Counted from the stretch's first letter, positions 56,352 through 64,000 are shown. The stretch: DNA of 64,000 bases from Actinomycetota bacterium (GCA_027728065.1 JAQBVO010000004.1:17575-81574); one strand, 5' to 3'. Program-made: numbers and translations. The notes: generated by a model from the sequence alone, not told the origin.

Positions 56352-56720
56352 TGGAGGTGCCGGGAATCGAACCCGGGTCCTTCGGTATTAAAACAGAGCT
56401 TCTACGGGCGTAGTGTGATTATCGCTTTCTCAGTCCCGAAGTTTTCCCACACAACTCTTCGACGAACTCATTTGCGAAACTGTTCTCTCACGTCGTTCGC
56501 AACACCAACGTGATGAAGAGCTCTCTGTCGACGCTAGGTTCCAGGTCGAGAGCGGCACCTGGGCTAACGGCTTCGATACTGGCTTATGCAGCGAGTTCGA
56601 AAGCTTGCTGATTTGTGTCAGCAGTTATTTTTTGCACGGATTATTGGTTTACGAGATCATTCCGGCTTCCTCGGCCCGCTTCCCCTGCCTCAACATCCAA
56701 AGTCGAGACCGTTCACCCCC
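56352..56720 (-). ncRNA. ssrA: Transfer-messenger RNA (tmRNA)
   Basis: On the minus strand the RNA starts GGGGGTGAACGG and ends with the T-arm GGACCCGGGTTCGATTCCCG and CACCTCC-A; the ends pair as a 7-bp tRNA-like acceptor stem. The following CAA shows that CCA is not encoded. The tag frame (56622-56584) starts at GCT and reads ADTNQQAFELAA then TAA, a typical actinobacterial degradation tag ending in LAA. The gene lies beside smpB, its protein partner in trans-translation. Confidence 0.95.
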
Positions 56721-56787
56721 AAGTTGTTATCGCCCATTCGCTATGAGTATTGATCACGGACCTAGGTAGCGCCGATAAACACTGCAA

Positions 56788-56997
56788 GTGAAGGGAGAAA
56801 CTCTTTGGAGAAAAAGAAACGTAGTTCTTTTCCCCTATGTAGTTGTCAACTTTCTGCGCCGTCGCAACGTTGCCTCAAAAATTGAGGTATCGAAGCGGCG
56901 GTGTCCTAAGTGTAGGTCATCAACAGAGCAGTTCATAATCGCTATCACAGGGCTAATAGCCACGATCCAGGTCGTGCATGTGTGTCTCAAAGGATGA
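56788..56997 (+). CDS. Possible small basic protein with CxxC motif
   Basis: A 69-codon GTG frame between ssrA and smpB on the opposite strand. Basic N-terminal part, then RRCPKCRSSTEQ and a hydrophobic stretch IIAITGLIATIQVVHVC. The CPKC could be half a zinc ribbon. No Shine-Dalgarno sequence or clear promoter. It may be chance, and the stretch may instead hold the ssrA promoter on the other strand. Confidence 0.25.
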   Translation: MKGETLWRKRNVVLFPYVVVNFLRRRNVASKIEVSKRRCPKCRSSTEQFIIAITGLIATIQVVHVCLKG

Positions 56998-57027
56998 GGT
57001 TACCGAGAGTGCATACTGCCGAATGAA

Positions 57028-57540
57028 TTAATCCTCGTAATTAGATGCCGCCCGTACAGATTTTCCGCTCTTGCCCGAACTGCCCCGCGATACGACGCGT
57101 GCAACCTCGCGATCGGCCTCTCGGGCCTTAATCGCCTGGCGTTTATCATGGGATTTCTTTCCACGAGCGATGGCGATTTCAACTTTGGCCTTACCATCTT
57201 TGAAATAGAGAGAGAGTGGAACCAAAGTTGTTCCCGAATCCTTAAGCTTTGCACTTAACTTATTGAGCTCGGCCTTATGTAGGAGGAGTTTGCGATCACG
57301 ACGCGGAGTGTGATTTGTCCATGTTCCCTCGGTGTACTCTGGGATATGCACGCCGCTAAGCCATAACTCACCATCGTTGAGCATCGCAAAGCCATCGATG
57401 AGGGATGCTCGACCCATTCGCAGTGATTTCACCTCTGTGCCCATCAAAACTAAGCCACATTCAAAGACATCTTCGATTGAATAATCGTGGCGTGCTTTTT
57501 TATTCTGGGCGATGACCTTGCGGCCGAGCTCTTTCACCAT
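57028..57540 (-). CDS. smpB: SsrA-binding protein SmpB
   Basis: 170 aa. Binds tmRNA and places it in stalled ribosomes. [53 protein letters not shown] and [25 protein letters not shown] are canonical. The C-terminal tail is longer than usual (Ser/Gly/Lys-rich, about 25 residues). The start is preceded by a strong but distant GGAGGTGAT (10 nt). Confidence 0.96.
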   Translation of the reverse strand: MVKELGRKVIAQNKKARHDYSIEDVFECGLVLMGTEVKSLRMGRASLIDGFAMLNDGELWLSGVHIPEYTEGTWTNHTPRRDRKLLLHKAELNKLSAKLKDSGTTLVPLSLYFKDGKAKVEIAIARGKKSHDKRQAIKAREADREVARVVSRGSSGKSGKSVRAASNYED

Positions 57541-57600
57541 AACCGCATCACCTCCCTTGTTTATATGCAGAGAAAGAAATTTCTTAGAAATAACCTCTCA

Positions 57601-58503
57601 TTAGACCTTTAAGAAGCGGCGCAACGTAATCAATGATGCAGTGGTAGATACGAATAAACCTGCAGCCAGTAAATAACCCGATGCGACCCAGACTTCATTC
57701 CAGCCAAAGAAATCCGTGAATGTGAGTAGCGGGGCGACCTTAGTGTCGACAACGCTTTTAAGTCCGGCCAAGAGACCAGTAGCTAGACCCCACCCGATAA
57801 TCGCTGAGATAACACCCTCTAAAAGAAATGGAAGTTGAATCGACCACGAAGAGGCACCGACGAGCTTCATAACTCCCGTTTCACGGCGGCGGTTAAAGGC
57901 AGCGATTCGAAGCGTGTTACTAATTAACAGCGCGGCGGTGAGCACCGATGCCAAACCAACTAGTAATGCGCCATTGCGCAAAACCTCTAAGAGCTTGAAG
58001 AACTTCTCCAAGATACTTCGTTGATCTTGCACCACATCTACCCCTGGACGACCAGAGAATGCACTCACAATGACGGCAAACTGGGTTGGATCCTTTAACT
58101 TAACGCGAAATGACTCTGGGAGTTGATCGGCCGTCACATTCTGGGCGATCGCCGAGTCTTTAAATCGCTCTTGGAAACGGGCAAAGGCCTGTGACTGTGA
58201 TTCATAAAAGAGGCTATCGACTACTTCCATCTCTTGAATATCCTGTTGAATCACAAGCCGCTGCCTCGATGTGACTACTCCGCCAGAACAGGATGGAGAT
58301 TGTGAAAGAGTTCCACATAAAAAGACTGAGACCTCAATCTTGTCATACCAATAATCCTTCATTGCACCGACCTGAGCATTGGCCAACAGACCGATTCCAA
58401 GTAGGGAGAGAGAGATCGCCGTTGTCACGATTACAGCAAAGGTCATCGTCATATTTCGGCGCAGACCAATACCAACTTCACTTAAGAGAAAGCGTGTGCG
58501 CAT
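57601..58503 (-). CDS. ftsX: Cell division protein FtsX
   Basis: 300 aa. Cytosolic N-terminus, helix 1 (TFAVIVTTAISLSLLGIGLL), a large extracytoplasmic domain with two cysteines (FLCGTLSQSPSCSGG), then three helices with RNGALLVGLASVLTAALLIS and the FNRRRETGVMKLVGASSW loop. With FtsE it activates septal peptidoglycan hydrolases. It lies 78 bp downstream of ftsE with its own AAGGG-type ribosome site. Confidence 0.94.
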   Translation of the reverse strand: MRTRFLLSEVGIGLRRNMTMTFAVIVTTAISLSLLGIGLLANAQVGAMKDYWYDKIEVSVFLCGTLSQSPSCSGGVVTSRQRLVIQQDIQEMEVVDSLFYESQSQAFARFQERFKDSAIAQNVTADQLPESFRVKLKDPTQFAVIVSAFSGRPGVDVVQDQRSILEKFFKLLEVLRNGALLVGLASVLTAALLISNTLRIAAFNRRRETGVMKLVGASSWSIQLPFLLEGVISAIIGWGLATGLLAGLKSVVDTKVAPLLTFTDFFGWNEVWVASGYLLAAGLFVSTTASLITLRRFLKV

Positions 58504-58581
58504 CTTTTACCCTTCCAGCAACTGGGCGAGTAAGACCCGCCCCTGTCCATACATGCCCAATGAAATCATCCAGATCGCCAC

Positions 58582-59271
58582 TTAGCCTGTGTAACCGTAG
58601 ACGCCGCGCACCTGATCGCGGATTACATGGCCCAGATCTAGCTCGATAACGCGCTTTCGCATCTGATCGACGATTCCTGAATCATGCGTTGCCATTAAAA
58701 CAGTCGTTCCCTCGCGATTAATGCGATCAAGCAGCTTCATAATTCCAACACTCGTTGCCGGGTCAAGGTTTCCAGTTGGCTCATCGGCGATCAGAATCGG
58801 TGGCCGACTCACATATGCACGTGCTATTGCAACGCGCTGTTGCTCACCGCCTGAAATCTCAGATGGCAATCGATCGCCCTTATCTTCAAGACCAACTAAC
58901 TCAAGTACCTCTGGAACCTCACGATTAATCTCTTTCTGAGAATACCCCAGCACATGCAATGTGAAGGCTACGTTTTCGGTAACTGTTTTATTGGGGAGCA
59001 AGCGGAAATCTTGAAAGACGGTACCAACTTGGCGGCGAAGCTCTGGAACTTTATGCCTTGCAAGGGTTCCCAATTCTTTGCCAGCCACATGAATGATGCC
59101 TGAGGTTGGGCGGTCTTCGCGCAGAATTAAACGCAGAAAAGTTGACTTGCCCGAGCCCGATAAACCAACGAGAAAAACAAACTCACCCTTTACTATCTCA
59201 AGATTTACAGAGTCTAGCGCGGCTAGTTCTTGACCCGGATAGATCTTGGTGACGTTCTCAAAGCGAATCAT
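58582..59271 (-). CDS. ftsE: Cell division ATP-binding protein FtsE
   Basis: 229-aa ABC ATPase partner of FtsX. Walker [11 protein letters not shown]-loop VFQDFRLL, signature [15 protein letters not shown], Walker [13 protein letters not shown] and switch VLMATHD are intact. The frame is open to 59373; ATG 59271 is chosen because GGGAG stands 6 nt before it and the product then begins [13 protein letters not shown] as in the family. The 197 bp between it and prfB show no gene. Confidence 0.95.
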   Translation of the reverse strand: MIRFENVTKIYPGQELAALDSVNLEIVKGEFVFLVGLSGSGKSTFLRLILREDRPTSGIIHVAGKELGTLARHKVPELRRQVGTVFQDFRLLPNKTVTENVAFTLHVLGYSQKEINREVPEVLELVGLEDKGDRLPSEISGGEQQRVAIARAYVSRPPILIADEPTGNLDPATSVGIMKLLDRINREGTTVLMATHDSGIVDQMRKRVIELDLGHVIRDQVRGVYGYTG

Positions 59272-59468
59272 CGACATCTCCCGAATTACTTCAGGCCCAC
59301 GTTTCATTTCGCCGTGAGCGCTCTGCCCATAGTTTAGGTATGTATCAGGCAAATCTATAGATTTAACGCGCAATTACGCCTGTAAAAAATGTGAGATTGG
59401 GCCAATATCGCCAATTTCAGCCAGTTGCCGAAGATTCAATCAGGGTGGTGCGTGATTATCTTCTAGAT

Positions 59469-60569
59469 CTAGGAGCTTCGGCGCCAGCGAATTCCCGCTT
59501 GAATAAACTCATCGATCTCGCCATTTAAAACCGCCGATGTATTTCCAGTTTCATAATCGGTTCGCAAATCCTTGACCATTTGATATGGCGCTAATACATA
59601 TGAGCGCATCTGATTGCCCCAGGATCCTGAGTTATCACCCTTGAGTGCATTCATCTTGGCCTCCTCCTCTTGGCGGCGGCGCTCTAATAACTTAGATTGC
59701 AACACTGCCATCGCCGTCGCCTTATTTTGAATCTGCGAGCGCTCATTCTGACATGAGACAACAATTCCAGTTGGAAGATGCGTCAAGCGCACCGCTGAAT
59801 CAGTGGTGTTCACACCTTGACCACCAGGCCCTGATGAGCGATAGACATCGGTGCGTATCTCTTTCTCATCGACCTCAACATGATCACTCTGTTCTACAAC
59901 GGGGACAACTTCAACGCCGGCAAAAGATGTGTGACGCCGGCTCTGACTATCAAAGGGTGAGATGCGAACTAGACGGTGCGTACCCTGCTCAACTGAGAGG
60001 GTTCCATATGCATAGGGCGCAGTTACACGAAAAGTTGTCGATTTAATTCCAGCCTCTTCTGCATAGGAGGTCTCCAATACATCGACTGGAAAATTATGAC
60101 GTTCGCAGTAGCGCAGATACATACGCATAATCATCTCGGCCCAATCGGCGGCCTCTACTCCACCGGCCTCAGAGCGAATCGTGATCAATGCATCGCGATC
60201 GTCGTACTCACCGTTGAGAAGTGTCTGTACCTCTAACTCAGAGATCAATCTCTTCGCCTCATCTAAATCGCGTGCAGCATCGCTCAGGGCACTTCCATCG
60301 GGCTCGCTGGCAGCTAGTTCAAAGAGAATCGGTAGATCCTCAACCCGCCTGCGAAGTCCAGTTAACTTATTAATCTGGGCCTGCACACGCGAGAGGCGAC
60401 TCGTTACCTTCTGTGCCTTCTCCGGGTCATTCCAGAGATCTGCAACCCCAGCCTCTTCTTCAAGTAGCAGTGACTGTGCGCGTAGCTTGGGTAGATCGAG
60501 TACTTTTTCAATTGAAAGAAGGGTCGCATCGATCGCATCGATCTCTACACCATAATCGCGCGCGGCCAT
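59469..60569 (-). CDS. prfB: Peptide chain release factor 2
   Basis: 366 aa. Recognises UGA/UAA. The codon-recognition tripeptide SPF is in [13 protein letters not shown], and the catalytic loop reads [18 protein letters not shown]. The gene is one uninterrupted frame, so the autoregulatory +1 frameshift known in many bacteria is absent. The frame is open to 60608, but ATG 60569 is supported by TATCCT 6 nt upstream. Confidence 0.96.
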   Translation of the reverse strand: MAARDYGVEIDAIDATLLSIEKVLDLPKLRAQSLLLEEEAGVADLWNDPEKAQKVTSRLSRVQAQINKLTGLRRRVEDLPILFELAASEPDGSALSDAARDLDEAKRLISELEVQTLLNGEYDDRDALITIRSEAGGVEAADWAEMIMRMYLRYCERHNFPVDVLETSYAEEAGIKSTTFRVTAPYAYGTLSVEQGTHRLVRISPFDSQSRRHTSFAGVEVVPVVEQSDHVEVDEKEIRTDVYRSSGPGGQGVNTTDSAVRLTHLPTGIVVSCQNERSQIQNKATAMAVLQSKLLERRRQEEEAKMNALKGDNSGSWGNQMRSYVLAPYQMVKDLRTDYETGNTSAVLNGEIDEFIQAGIRWRRSS

Positions 60570-60575
60570 AGGTGA

Positions 60576-60581
60576 AGGATA
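60576..60581 (-). promoter_or_regulatory. -10 element of a leaderless promoter (prfB)
   Basis: On the minus strand TATCCT, TCACCT, ATG 60569. No Shine-Dalgarno sequence. Confidence 0.6.
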
Positions 60582-60610
60582 GCCCAGTGGCCATTGCCAT
60601 CGTTGCATCT

Positions 60611-60645
60611 AAAAAACGCTAAAGCCCAAGTAATAAAGGCTTAGC
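60611..60645 (-). terminator. Intrinsic terminator after the Tad-like cluster
   Basis: Minus strand: GCTAAGCC, loop TTTATTACTT, GGGCTTTAGC with one bulge, then GTTTTTT. It ends the pilin-cluster transcript 30 bp before the prfB promoter. Confidence 0.8.
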
Positions 60646-60665
60646 AAGCGCGTATTACTGAGCCA

Positions 60666-61217
60666 CTAATACAGACGAACTCCGAAGAGATAAAAACCCT
60701 CTTGTACGTAATTGGTAGTTCCAGCAGTGGATGTGAGTAGGGCTGAATCCATCGTTGAAAAAGGTAGCGTAAATGGAAACTTCACTTCGGCATATGTCGA
60801 TATCTCAAGTGAGGTTCCATCACAGTTCAAATCTGTTAAGACGATTCCCTGTAGTTCGCGACGCTTCATTAATCCATCATCGTTGCTCCAGTTCCGCAGT
60901 TCGAGCATTACCTCAAAGAGTGCACGGTCGCAATTAATTGGAATAGGTACATCCTGGCGATCTGTAATTAATGCCAGCGGCGCCGTAAACATAGTTCCTT
61001 TGCCGGTGTAATAAGCCGACTTATCTAAAGTATGTACACCGCGCTGAGCAGCTGCCTCTGTGGCCTGTGCTAACGAACGTTTGGCAACTAGGACGGTTGC
61101 AACATCGGTCATCACCATCAATGAGGCGACAGTGAGAAAAAATAGAGCGATAATCACAACGCTTAATGAGCCACGCTCATCGCTTAAGGTTTTACGCAGC
61201 CAACGGCTCACATCCAT
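60666..61217 (-). CDS. TadG/pseudopilin-like protein
   Basis: 183 aa. N-terminal DERGSLSVVIIALFFLTVASLMVMTDVATVLVAKRSLAQATEAAAQRG matches the hydrophobic Tad-like (TadG N-terminal) segment, a class III signal-like helix after RGS. The rest is an extracytoplasmic domain with two cysteines (INCDRAL, LNCDGTS) that could pair. No von Willebrand domain, so it is a short member. ATG 61217 lies inside the end of the preceding gene (10-bp overlap). Confidence 0.75.
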   Translation of the reverse strand: MDVSRWLRKTLSDERGSLSVVIIALFFLTVASLMVMTDVATVLVAKRSLAQATEAAAQRGVHTLDKSAYYTGKGTMFTAPLALITDRQDVPIPINCDRALFEVMLELRNWSNDDGLMKRRELQGIVLTDLNCDGTSLEISTYAEVKFPFTLPFSTMDSALLTSTAGTTNYVQEGFYLFGVRLY

Positions 61218-61627
61218 GGACTTATATGCTCTTGGGCCGATGCGGTGATTGTGCGATGGGACTGCTCATCGATAAATGAAACCGTTAAGCGAATTCTTCC
61301 ATTGGCTGAAAGACATGGATTGTGTGAACACTCATACCGTGCAGACAGGCTATGAATCTCCCCTTGGCTAAGTCCTAAATGTGTAGCAATAACCGAGAGC
61401 GCCTGAGCAGAGGTTTCGCGCCCAGCGTGATCACTCTGGCTGGCAACATAGGCACGCAGGCCTTCACGGGCTAAGGTTCGGACAATCTCTTCGTTGCCAC
61501 TGAGCGATGCGAAGTTGTTGAGATAGATAAAGATTGGAATAAAGAGTGGAATGGCAAGTGCTACAAACTCAACGATTGCACTTCCGCTATCTGCCCTTAA
61601 GTATTTATGTAGTACACGATTTATCAA
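61208..61627 (-). CDS. TadE-like minor pilin
   Basis: 139 aa. RADSGSAIVEFVALAIPLFIPIFIYLNNF is a clear TadE signature (Gly-Ser-A-x-V-E-F, hydrophobic helix); the remainder is an extracytoplasmic domain with two cysteines (YECSHNPCL). TadE/F pseudopilins assist Flp pilus assembly. ATG overlap of 4 bp with the preceding gene; the next overlaps by 10 bp. Confidence 0.82.
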   Translation of the reverse strand: MINRVLHKYLRADSGSAIVEFVALAIPLFIPIFIYLNNFASLSGNEEIVRTLAREGLRAYVASQSDHAGRETSAQALSVIATHLGLSQGEIHSLSARYECSHNPCLSANGRIRLTVSFIDEQSHRTITASAQEHISPWM

Positions 61628-61995
61628 TCGATTGGTTCCATAATCGCAGCGCCTTTCACATCAGTCGATGGGGAGCCGCCCATGAGGGCGATTAATCCGG
61701 GAACCACCTGCGGCAAAGTTGTTCGACGATGGGTAATGAGCAACCTAATGTGGGAGAAGGGATCGGGAGAGTTAAGCTCGATAACCTCATCGCCAGAATA
61801 GATCTCACCACTAATAGCCCGCCGAGATGCCTCACCTTGCGCAATGGCGGCATCACCATTGCGCAGATTAGTGGCAACTATAAGTTCAATTCCAATCAAA
61901 AAGAGGATTAATAGCGGGATAAGAACCAACGCGCTCTCAACATTTCCATCCTCGCCCTTAAACTTTAAAGCGGCTTGCTCGGTATTAATACGCAT
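61624..61995 (-). CDS. TadE/pilin-like protein
   Basis: 123 aa. EDGNVESALVLIPLLILFLIGIELIV has the (G)xxESAL Glu-5-like start of a type IVb pilin or TadE helix, followed by a short outer domain (RRAISGEIYSGDEVIEL). No cysteine. It is the second gene of the cluster, 10 bp after the 77-aa gene and overlapping the TadE gene. Could equally be a second TadE/F subunit. Confidence 0.7.
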   Translation of the reverse strand: MRINTEQAALKFKGEDGNVESALVLIPLLILFLIGIELIVATNLRNGDAAIAQGEASRRAISGEIYSGDEVIELNSPDPFSHIRLLITHRRTTLPQVVPGLIALMGGSPSTDVKGAAIMEPID

Positions 61996-62005
61996 GTGAA
62001 ACGCC

Positions 62006-62239
62006 TTAGCGAATACCGTTCATTGCATCCAAAGAGTTCTTAAGAATTGTGCTCAAACGTGGTGCGGCAATTGTCCAAATCGCTGTTACTAAGCCAGTAG
62101 TCATGAGTACAACAAGTACCCATCCAGGAACATCTCCACGTTCATCGCGCAGACGTGCATAAAAGTTTTTATGAGCACGTCTTAATCCATCTCTAAGTGA
62201 GATCTCTGCCTTAATGCAGTGTGTGAGTAATGCCTTCAT
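62006..62239 (-). CDS. Small single-helix protein, possible Flp-type pilin
   Basis: 77 aa. A basic N-terminus up to RLRDERGDVPG, then one hydrophobic segment WVLVVLMTTGLVTAIWTIA and a short tail. The small size, a single helix and position before TadE-like genes suggest the major pilin or an associated membrane peptide of the Tad apparatus, but the usual Flp processing motif (G-x-x-x-x-E-Y) is missing. AGGAGGA is ideally placed before the ATG. Confidence 0.6.
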   Translation of the reverse strand: MKALLTHCIKAEISLRDGLRRAHKNFYARLRDERGDVPGWVLVVLMTTGLVTAIWTIAAPRLSTILKNSLDAMNGIR

Positions 62240-62305
62240 TGCTCCTCCTATAAATTGTGGGTTGAATGTGTGTGCAAGTCTTCTATTTGCAGATTTGATT
62301 ACCCC

Positions 62306-63523
62306 CTAATCCAGCCGCTCTTGTGTATATCGATCGGTATTAACTGCGCCAGCATCACTCCACATACATCGGCACTGTGGATGACGTGAGAAGTGATTGA
62401 TAATCGGTGTGAAAGGTTCGAGATACTCCAGATGAATCTGCGCACCTTTGAGCGGTGAGTCGCCAGTGTCAATAAATCGCAAGACTGCATGGGCGGTAAT
62501 GGCCGCTAATTGATGGGCGATAGCGATTGGTAGCTCCTCACTTGTGCCATCTGTAGCGGTGAGCTGGCTATGGAGCCTTCCGTATCTCGCCTCTGCCGCT
62601 AAGGCCAGACATCCAAGACATGGGGTTGCCCCTGGCTGAACTAGCGGCCCGCATAGTGCAACGCCGCCAGCGATCTTCTCTACAAGTAAATGGTCAGAGC
62701 CATCTTTTATAAACCACTCGATGAGTTCGGGCTCATAGGCTCCAACGACGATTCGCAGGGTGCGCATCGGACTTTGATCGGGTGTGGATTTGCGTATCGA
62801 ATCAGATGCAACGGGAAAGAGCGACCATTCGCGCGAGAGCTCTTCAAGGCGGCCACGAAAACTCAAGCCTATGTCACTCATACGCAAAGCTCCTGTGCCT
62901 AAATCACTGTCGTTAACAGTTGGATGGCGCTGTGTTGCACTCAGTGCAAAGCGGGTATTTGTTACTCCGCTTGCAAGCAGTATTGAGCAAATTAGTGTTG
63001 CAGTTCGCGAACTTCCAAAGATCTCAACACCAAAGTTTTGTCGCATCGATAATAAGCCGACACCGCCATCATTGACACCTTCGCGCCACGTCACTTGACT
63101 AAGTTCAGGAGCAAGTCTTTTCTGTAACTGACTAAATGCCGCATCTAAACTTTGATCGCTCGTATGAGCCGCACGTGATGCAATCGTTGATTGAAAACGG
63201 TTATGAAGTGTAATTTTATTTCTAACTGTGTCGATAAAGTTTGCATCTTTAAGCTGTGTTAGTACTCGATCAATTATTTCAATAGGTGCCGATAGGATCT
63301 CACTAATCTCATCAGGTGTCTGTGCTCCGTTGAGTTGGGAGATTATTGCGCGAGCCCCGCCATGAAAAATCTCGATGCCGTGGCTGGATGTGGCCACATA
63401 TATAGATTTCTCTTCAGCCGCCGATGCCCGGCTTATATAGACCCCATTTTTTAATCGAGGATACGAATCGTGGTGGGCAGATAGAGCTTGGGTAGTTTGG
63501 ATTTTTTCACATATAGGTTTCAT
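62306..63523 (-). CDS. E1-like (ThiF-fold) protein with N-terminal RRE-like domain, TOMM leader-binding type
   Basis: 405 aa. The first 100 residues (YPRLKNGVYISRASAAEEKS... IISQLNGAQTPDEISEIL) look like a PqqD-type winged helix, i.e. a RiPP recognition element. The rest is an E1/ThiF-like fold with a degenerate nucleotide loop (EIFGSSRTATLIC in place of GxGGxG) and a structural zinc site from PCLGC (Cys302, 305) and QCRCM (Cys384, 386). Such proteins are annotated in Actinobacteria as TOMM precursor leader peptide-binding proteins, mostly without a known product. No YcaO or dehydrogenase is in the window. ATG 63523 has no Shine-Dalgarno sequence and overlaps the stop of a 62-codon ORF by ATGA; TTG 63541 is the alternative. 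Confidence 0.75.
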   Translation of the reverse strand: MKPICEKIQTTQALSAHHDSYPRLKNGVYISRASAAEEKSIYVATSSHGIEIFHGGARAIISQLNGAQTPDEISEILSAPIEIIDRVLTQLKDANFIDTVRNKITLHNRFQSTIASRAAHTSDQSLDAAFSQLQKRLAPELSQVTWREGVNDGGVGLLSMRQNFGVEIFGSSRTATLICSILLASGVTNTRFALSATQRHPTVNDSDLGTGALRMSDIGLSFRGRLEELSREWSLFPVASDSIRKSTPDQSPMRTLRIVVGAYEPELIEWFIKDGSDHLLVEKIAGGVALCGPLVQPGATPCLGCLALAAEARYGRLHSQLTATDGTSEELPIAIAHQLAAITAHAVLRFIDTGDSPLKGAQIHLEYLEPFTPIINHFSRHPQCRCMWSDAGAVNTDRYTQERLD

Positions 63524-63708
63524 AGGGAGAAGAGTGGGCAAAGACAGAGGGCGGCAGATTGGGTGCTTGAAGAATGTGTGGACTCCGGGCTGCTTTGGCT
63601 ACCGAGAGGATCGCTGTGATCGGCGCTGGGTGGACACTCTTGGGCTAAAAAATTAAGGAAAGAGCCGCCTTGATACTTCCCGAATTCGCAATACTTTGAT
63701 ATTTTCAC
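63520..63708 (-). CDS. Possible small peptide translationally coupled to the E1-like gene
   Basis: 62 codons from GTG 63708. The first 24 residues (MKISKYCEFGKYQGGSFLNF and so on) are leader-like; residues 28-51 are half Ser/Thr (12 of 24), and the C-terminus is LCLCPLFSL. The TGA overlaps the ATG of the E1-like gene by 4 bases, a typical coupling arrangement, and that gene lacks any other initiation signal. These features would suit a RiPP/TOMM precursor. Against it: weak start (GTG, no Shine-Dalgarno or -10), and the first codons overlap the divergent promoter. Confidence 0.35.
   Translation of the reverse strand: MKISKYCEFGKYQGGSFLNFLAQECPPSADHSDPLGSQSSPESTHSSSTQSAALCLCPLFSL
63700..63705 (+). 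promoter_or_regulatory. -10 element of a leaderless promoter (secreted repeat protein)
   Basis: TATTTT, CACCAG, ATG 63712. No Shine-Dalgarno sequence. Confidence 0.5.
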
Positions 63709-63711
63709 CAG

Positions 63712-64000
63712 ATGAAGCGGATTTGGATATTCAACCTGAGTTTTATCCTGCTGATTTCACTGCTTCTTCCACTACAGGTAGCTAACTCAGCAACTCTTGC
63801 CGGCAAGAGTTGTAGAAAAGCGGGAATAACCAAGGTGCGTGCTGGGATCAAGTACACCTGCAAAAAATCTGGTAAGAAGTTGGTTTGGAATAAAGGCGTT
63901 AAAGTCGCGGTAAAAGCGAGGCCAACTCTGGCGCCACAGCCACAACAGACGAATCCGCCACAGCCACAACAGACGAATCCGCCACAGCCACAACAGACGA
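63712..64000 (+). CDS. Secreted protein with Cys-pair domain and Pro/Gln repeats, N-terminal part
   Basis: Runs off the right edge after 96 codons. Signal peptide (MKRIWIFNLSFILLISLLLP, then LQVANSA), a compact domain GKSCRKAGITKVRAGIKYTC with KKSGKKLVWNKG, where two cysteines and a terminal Trp form a short C-x(16)-C module I associate with secreted acI-type actinobacterial proteins, and then a Pro/Gln/Thr/Asn repeat region of unit PQPQQTNP. Likely surface-exposed or cell-wall-spanning; function unknown. A leaderless promoter fixes the start. Confidence 0.75.
   Translation, partial: MKRIWIFNLSFILLISLLLPLQVANSATLAGKSCRKAGITKVRAGIKYTCKKSGKKLVWNKGVKVAVKARPTLAPQPQQTNPPQPQQTNPPQPQQT
63934..64000 (+). 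repeat. 24-bp in-frame tandem repeat
   Basis: Unit CCACAGCCACAACAGACGAA followed by TCCG (24 bp), copies at 63934-63957, 63958-63981 and a third cut by the window edge; the visible copies are identical. It encodes PQPQQTNP. Perfect identity implies recent expansion or active copy-number change. Confidence 0.95.

Noticed and set aside
56352..56400. Stand-alone tRNA gene with T-arm on the minus strand
   Set aside because: The T-arm and acceptor belong to the tRNA-like domain of tmRNA; the 5' half lies about 320 nt away at 56720.
59469..60608. Programmed +1 frameshift in prfB
   Set aside because: The frame is continuous from the leaderless ATG to the stop, with no CTTTGA-type slippery site.

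Overview
The window looks like a chromosomal segment of a small-genome planktonic actinobacterium, most likely of the freshwater acI lineage (order Ca. Nanopelagicales). The evidence is a characteristically actinobacterial gene order (DUF3052/aceE head to head; argS-lysA-hom-thrC-thrB-rho-rpmE-prfA-prmC-sua5-glyA-wecA-atp; prfB-ftsE-ftsX-smpB-ssrA; clpS-DUF2017; DUF3039), an Asp-type MurA, a base composition that by eye is far below the usual actinobacterial GC, very tight gene packing (4-bp overlaps, 28-40 bp divergent intergenic gaps) and a proteorhodopsin-like actinorhodopsin. No rRNA, IS element, integrase, CRISPR array or plasmid function was seen. The genus assignment is inference.

Layout. 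1-14160: DUF3052 and aceE, an MFS permease with a thioredoxin-fold/TPR gene, a decayed gene remnant, AI-2E permease, alpha/beta hydrolase, aldehyde dehydrogenase, an ABC-2 exporter with a secreted protein, a PduO-type cobalamin adenosyltransferase, murA and glpX. 14162-36192 (minus strand, almost continuous): xylA, argS, lysA, hom, thrC, thrB, rho, rpmE, prfA, prmC, sua5, glyA, wecA and the F1Fo ATP synthase. 36308-44065: tRNA-Leu, a small membrane protein, actinorhodopsin with a tandem 33-bp repeat in its upstream region, a DUF885 peptidase-like protein, an MFS exporter, hemolysin III, a coiled-coil protein and an OafA-type acyltransferase with an SGNH domain. 44104-50203 (minus): a histone-H1-like/FN3 membrane protein, rdgB, rph, murI, DUF2017, clpS, a GH18 protein and DUF3039. 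50257-56339 (plus): argF, a three-gene proton-translocating transhydrogenase, pirin, a small leaderless ORF, a GNAT and a membrane protein. 56352-64000: tmRNA, smpB, ftsX, ftsE, prfB, a four-gene Tad-like pilin cluster, an E1-like/RRE (TOMM-type) protein with a coupled 62-codon ORF, and the start of a repeat-containing secreted protein.

How the parts fit. Rhodopsin, F1Fo ATP synthase and transhydrogenase would share one proton-motive force: light-driven proton export can be spent on ATP and on NADPH. The acidic residue of the c-ring and the DTE triad of the rhodopsin both indicate protons rather than sodium. The rest is mostly housekeeping (amino-acid synthesis, translation release and rescue, cell wall, division), with the accessory interest at the right end.

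A window-wide regularity is that many non-overlapping genes have no Shine-Dalgarno sequence but a TANNNT hexamer 6 or 7 nt before the start codon, as expected for leaderless transcripts. This decides several starts. The best candidates for something undescribed are the E1-like/RRE gene with its Ser/Thr/Cys-rich upstream ORF (62306-63708), the repeat upstream of the rhodopsin gene, the H1-like/FN3 membrane protein, and two small ORFs. All calls are from reading the sequence; no database search was possible.
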